From Alphaproteobacteria bacterium (lineage in GTDB: Bacteria > Pseudomonadota > Alphaproteobacteria > Micavibrionales > UBA1664): DNA of 6,331 bases. Shown in pieces: positions 5,259 to 6,331 of the stretch. The DNA lies in contig JAGWXJ010000108.1 in the NCBI GenBank assembly GCA_018969935.1, positions 1 to 6,331 on the forward strand, in the 5' to 3' direction. Every line of letters begins with the position of its first letter. Position 1 is the first letter of the stretch. Both the position numbers and the translations under genes were made by a program. The notes under the pieces are model-generated. The model saw only the letters and a list, made by a program, of their open reading frames with translations. It was not told the DNA's origin and searched no databases.

Positions 5259-6002
5259 CTATGGGCCGTGTGGCGCTGGTACGCTTTCACCCGCCCATAC
5301 AGGCGCTGTTTTGGCAATCGGTTTGGGCTTCCCTTTGATGGGCGCATAAAGGCGCTTGCTGGCTTCCGCCACCGTCACACCGCAAAGCGCGCTGCAAAAC
5401 GGCGCCAGATACTCAAGCACAGGCGCTACTTTTTCTGCCCACATGCGGTGCTGGATGGGCGGCGCAAGCAAAGCGCCCGTCATGCGCTCCAGCGCAAAAT
5501 TCCCGTCACGCAAAAGGGTATGGAGCTGGGTATGCGTAAACGGCCTGCCATGCCCGAAGGGCGTTTTCTCGGCCCTTGCCCAAAGGCCTGTGCGGTTCGG
5601 CACCACTAGCATCAGCTTGCCTTCCGGTCTAAGCACGCGCCACGCTTCCTCAAGCGCGGCGGCAGGGTCTTCGGCGTATTCAAGGTCATGCACCATCACG
5701 ATGTAATCAACGCTGGCGGCGGGGATGGGCCAATGCCCGCGTTCGGCCAGCACGCAACGCTGCGGCCCGCCAACAGGCCACACAACAGCGCCCATCTGCC
5801 CCGATAGCACCGCGAATGTTTTACGTGGCCCGTTGATGGCATTGAGGTAAGGCAATGTATACCCCGCCCCGAACATGATCTCGCCTTTGATTTCCGCCGT
5901 CGGCCACCAAGCCCTGATACGCCGCATCAGCATGGCGGCAACGGCATTGCCTTGCGGCGTCAGATAATATTCCTTGAGGTCATAAGCGGCGGGAAAATTC
6001 AT
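5259..6002 (-). CDS. Class I SAM-dependent methyltransferase
   Basis: 247 residues, Methyltransf_11-like. After an N-terminal helix region (YYLTPQGNAVAAMLMRRI, 12-29) comes the SAM-binding strand-loop EIMFGAGYTLPYL (41-53), a variant of the usual G-x-G-x-G. WPIPAASVDYIVMVHDLEYAEDP (91-113) is the motif II/III region. WRVLRPEGKLMLVVPN (121-136) is the typical post-motif strand. NRTGLWARAEKTPFGHGRPF (136-155) and KRLYAPIKG (217-224) are signatures I associate with an alphaproteobacterial family of unassigned substrate. The last 25 residues are Lys/Pro-rich and probably disordered. Its ATG overlaps the mutT stop (ATGA), so the two are cotranscribed and likely coupled. Whether it methylates a small molecule, lipid or macromolecule cannot be told. 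The first glycine position is replaced by Phe-Gly-Ala, so SAM binding is likely but not certain. Confidence 0.85.
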   Translation of the reverse strand: MNFPAAYDLKEYYLTPQGNAVAAMLMRRIRAWWPTAEIKGEIMFGAGYTLPYLNAINGPRKTFAVLSGQMGAVVWPVGGPQRCVLAERGHWPIPAASVDYIVMVHDLEYAEDPAAALEEAWRVLRPEGKLMLVVPNRTGLWARAEKTPFGHGRPFTHTQLHTLLRDGNFALERMTGALLAPPIQHRMWAEKVAPVLEYLAPFCSALCGVTVAEASKRLYAPIKGKPKPIAKTAPVWAGESVPAPHGP

Positions 6003-6331
6003 CGCGATTCCGCACCAAGCAAATCAAACAGCAGCGGCACCAGCGGCTTGTCGGCTGGCGGCATCTCGTAGGACGCCAGCTGTGAAAGCTTGGCCCACGC
6101 AAGTTTTTGCCCCTCGCGCCCTTCGGGTGTTCCGCGCCACTTGCGGCAGGCAAACACGGGCATCAGCAAATGGAAATCAGGGTAAGCATGGCTGGCAAAA
6201 GTAAGCGGCTGTAAACAATCGGTACAGGTAATGATGCCCAGCTCTTCCTGCATCTCGCGCACCAGCGCGTATTCGGGCGTTTCACCTGCATTGATTTTGC
6301 CGCCGGGGAATTCCCAAAGCCCCGCCATGGA
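5999..6331 (-). CDS. mutT: MutT-type Nudix hydrolase, N-terminus missing at edge
   Basis: 110 codons are visible; the gene runs off the right edge. The Met at 6328 is internal, because the codon before it is Ser and the run SMAGLWEFPGGK matches the middle of MutT proteins, normally preceded by about 20 to 30 residues. Counting from that Met, the Nudix box GX5EX7REUXEEXGU is perfect at 10-32 (Gly10, Glu16, Arg24, Glu25, Glu28, Glu29, Gly31). The C-terminal MPPADKPLVPLL (89-100) is also typical of MutT. The family hydrolyses 8-oxo-dGTP to the monophosphate and so limits A:T to C:G transversions; the AGLWEFPGGK context favours this over other Nudix substrates. It overlaps the methyltransferase start by four bases. 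In many alphaproteobacteria mutT follows argJ, so argJ may lie just outside the window (known context, not seen here). Confidence 0.9.
   Translation of the reverse strand, partial: SMAGLWEFPGGKINAGETPEYALVREMQEELGIITCTDCLQPLTFASHAYPDFHLLMPVFACRKWRGTPEGREGQKLAWAKLSQLASYEMPPADKPLVPLLFDLLGAESR

Noticed and set aside
6326..6328. ATG at 6328 as the true start of mutT
   Set aside because: The motif SMAGLWEFPGG continues upstream through the Ser codon at the edge, and MutT proteins need an additional beta strand before it.

Overview
The window looks like ordinary chromosomal sequence from an alphaproteobacterium of moderately high GC (my estimate by eye is mid-50s percent; not computed). The case for Alphaproteobacteria rests on a small DUF6898-like protein, a SAM methyltransferase of a type I associate with that class (TPFGHGRP and RLYAP signatures) translationally coupled to a MutT gene, and a glutaryl-CoA dehydrogenase of proteobacterial type. 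I see no tRNA, rRNA, CRISPR array, insertion sequence or phage gene. The DNA is very densely packed: gene ends overlap or lie 3 to 5 bases apart, and most starts sit 20 to 30 bases from a neighbour.

Layout. At the left edge (1-33, minus) are the first 11 codons of a probable rpiB, divergent from an unrecognised 123-residue protein (56-427, plus) that appears to contain two copies of a strand-strand-helix unit. Three bases later, converging on it, is a 68-residue conserved hypothetical (431-637, minus), itself divergent from glutaryl-CoA dehydrogenase (661-1836, plus). The dehydrogenase shares an ATGA junction with a membrane-anchored alpha/beta hydrolase (1833-2639). An acetylglutamate kinase-like protein (2704-3663, plus) follows, with its own strong promoter and Shine-Dalgarno site. 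It shares its stop with a converging prephenate/arogenate dehydrogenase (3660-4403, minus). An unrecognised helical protein (4522-5253, plus) then converges with a methyltransferase (5259-6002, minus), which is coupled by ATGA to a mutT gene running off the right edge (5999-6331, minus).

The genes do not form one pathway. They cover pentose phosphate metabolism (rpiB), lysine/tryptophan breakdown through glutaryl-CoA, amino-acid synthesis (ArgB-like, TyrA-like) and nucleotide-pool sanitation (MutT). The most notable signal is regulatory. Several starts have a promoter-like -10 hexamer ending only 6 to 7 bases before the ATG and no Shine-Dalgarno site, which predicts leaderless mRNAs. The kinase-like gene is the clear exception. 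I found no convincing previously undescribed multi-gene system; the two unrecognised proteins and the compact face-to-face promoters are the parts worth following up.
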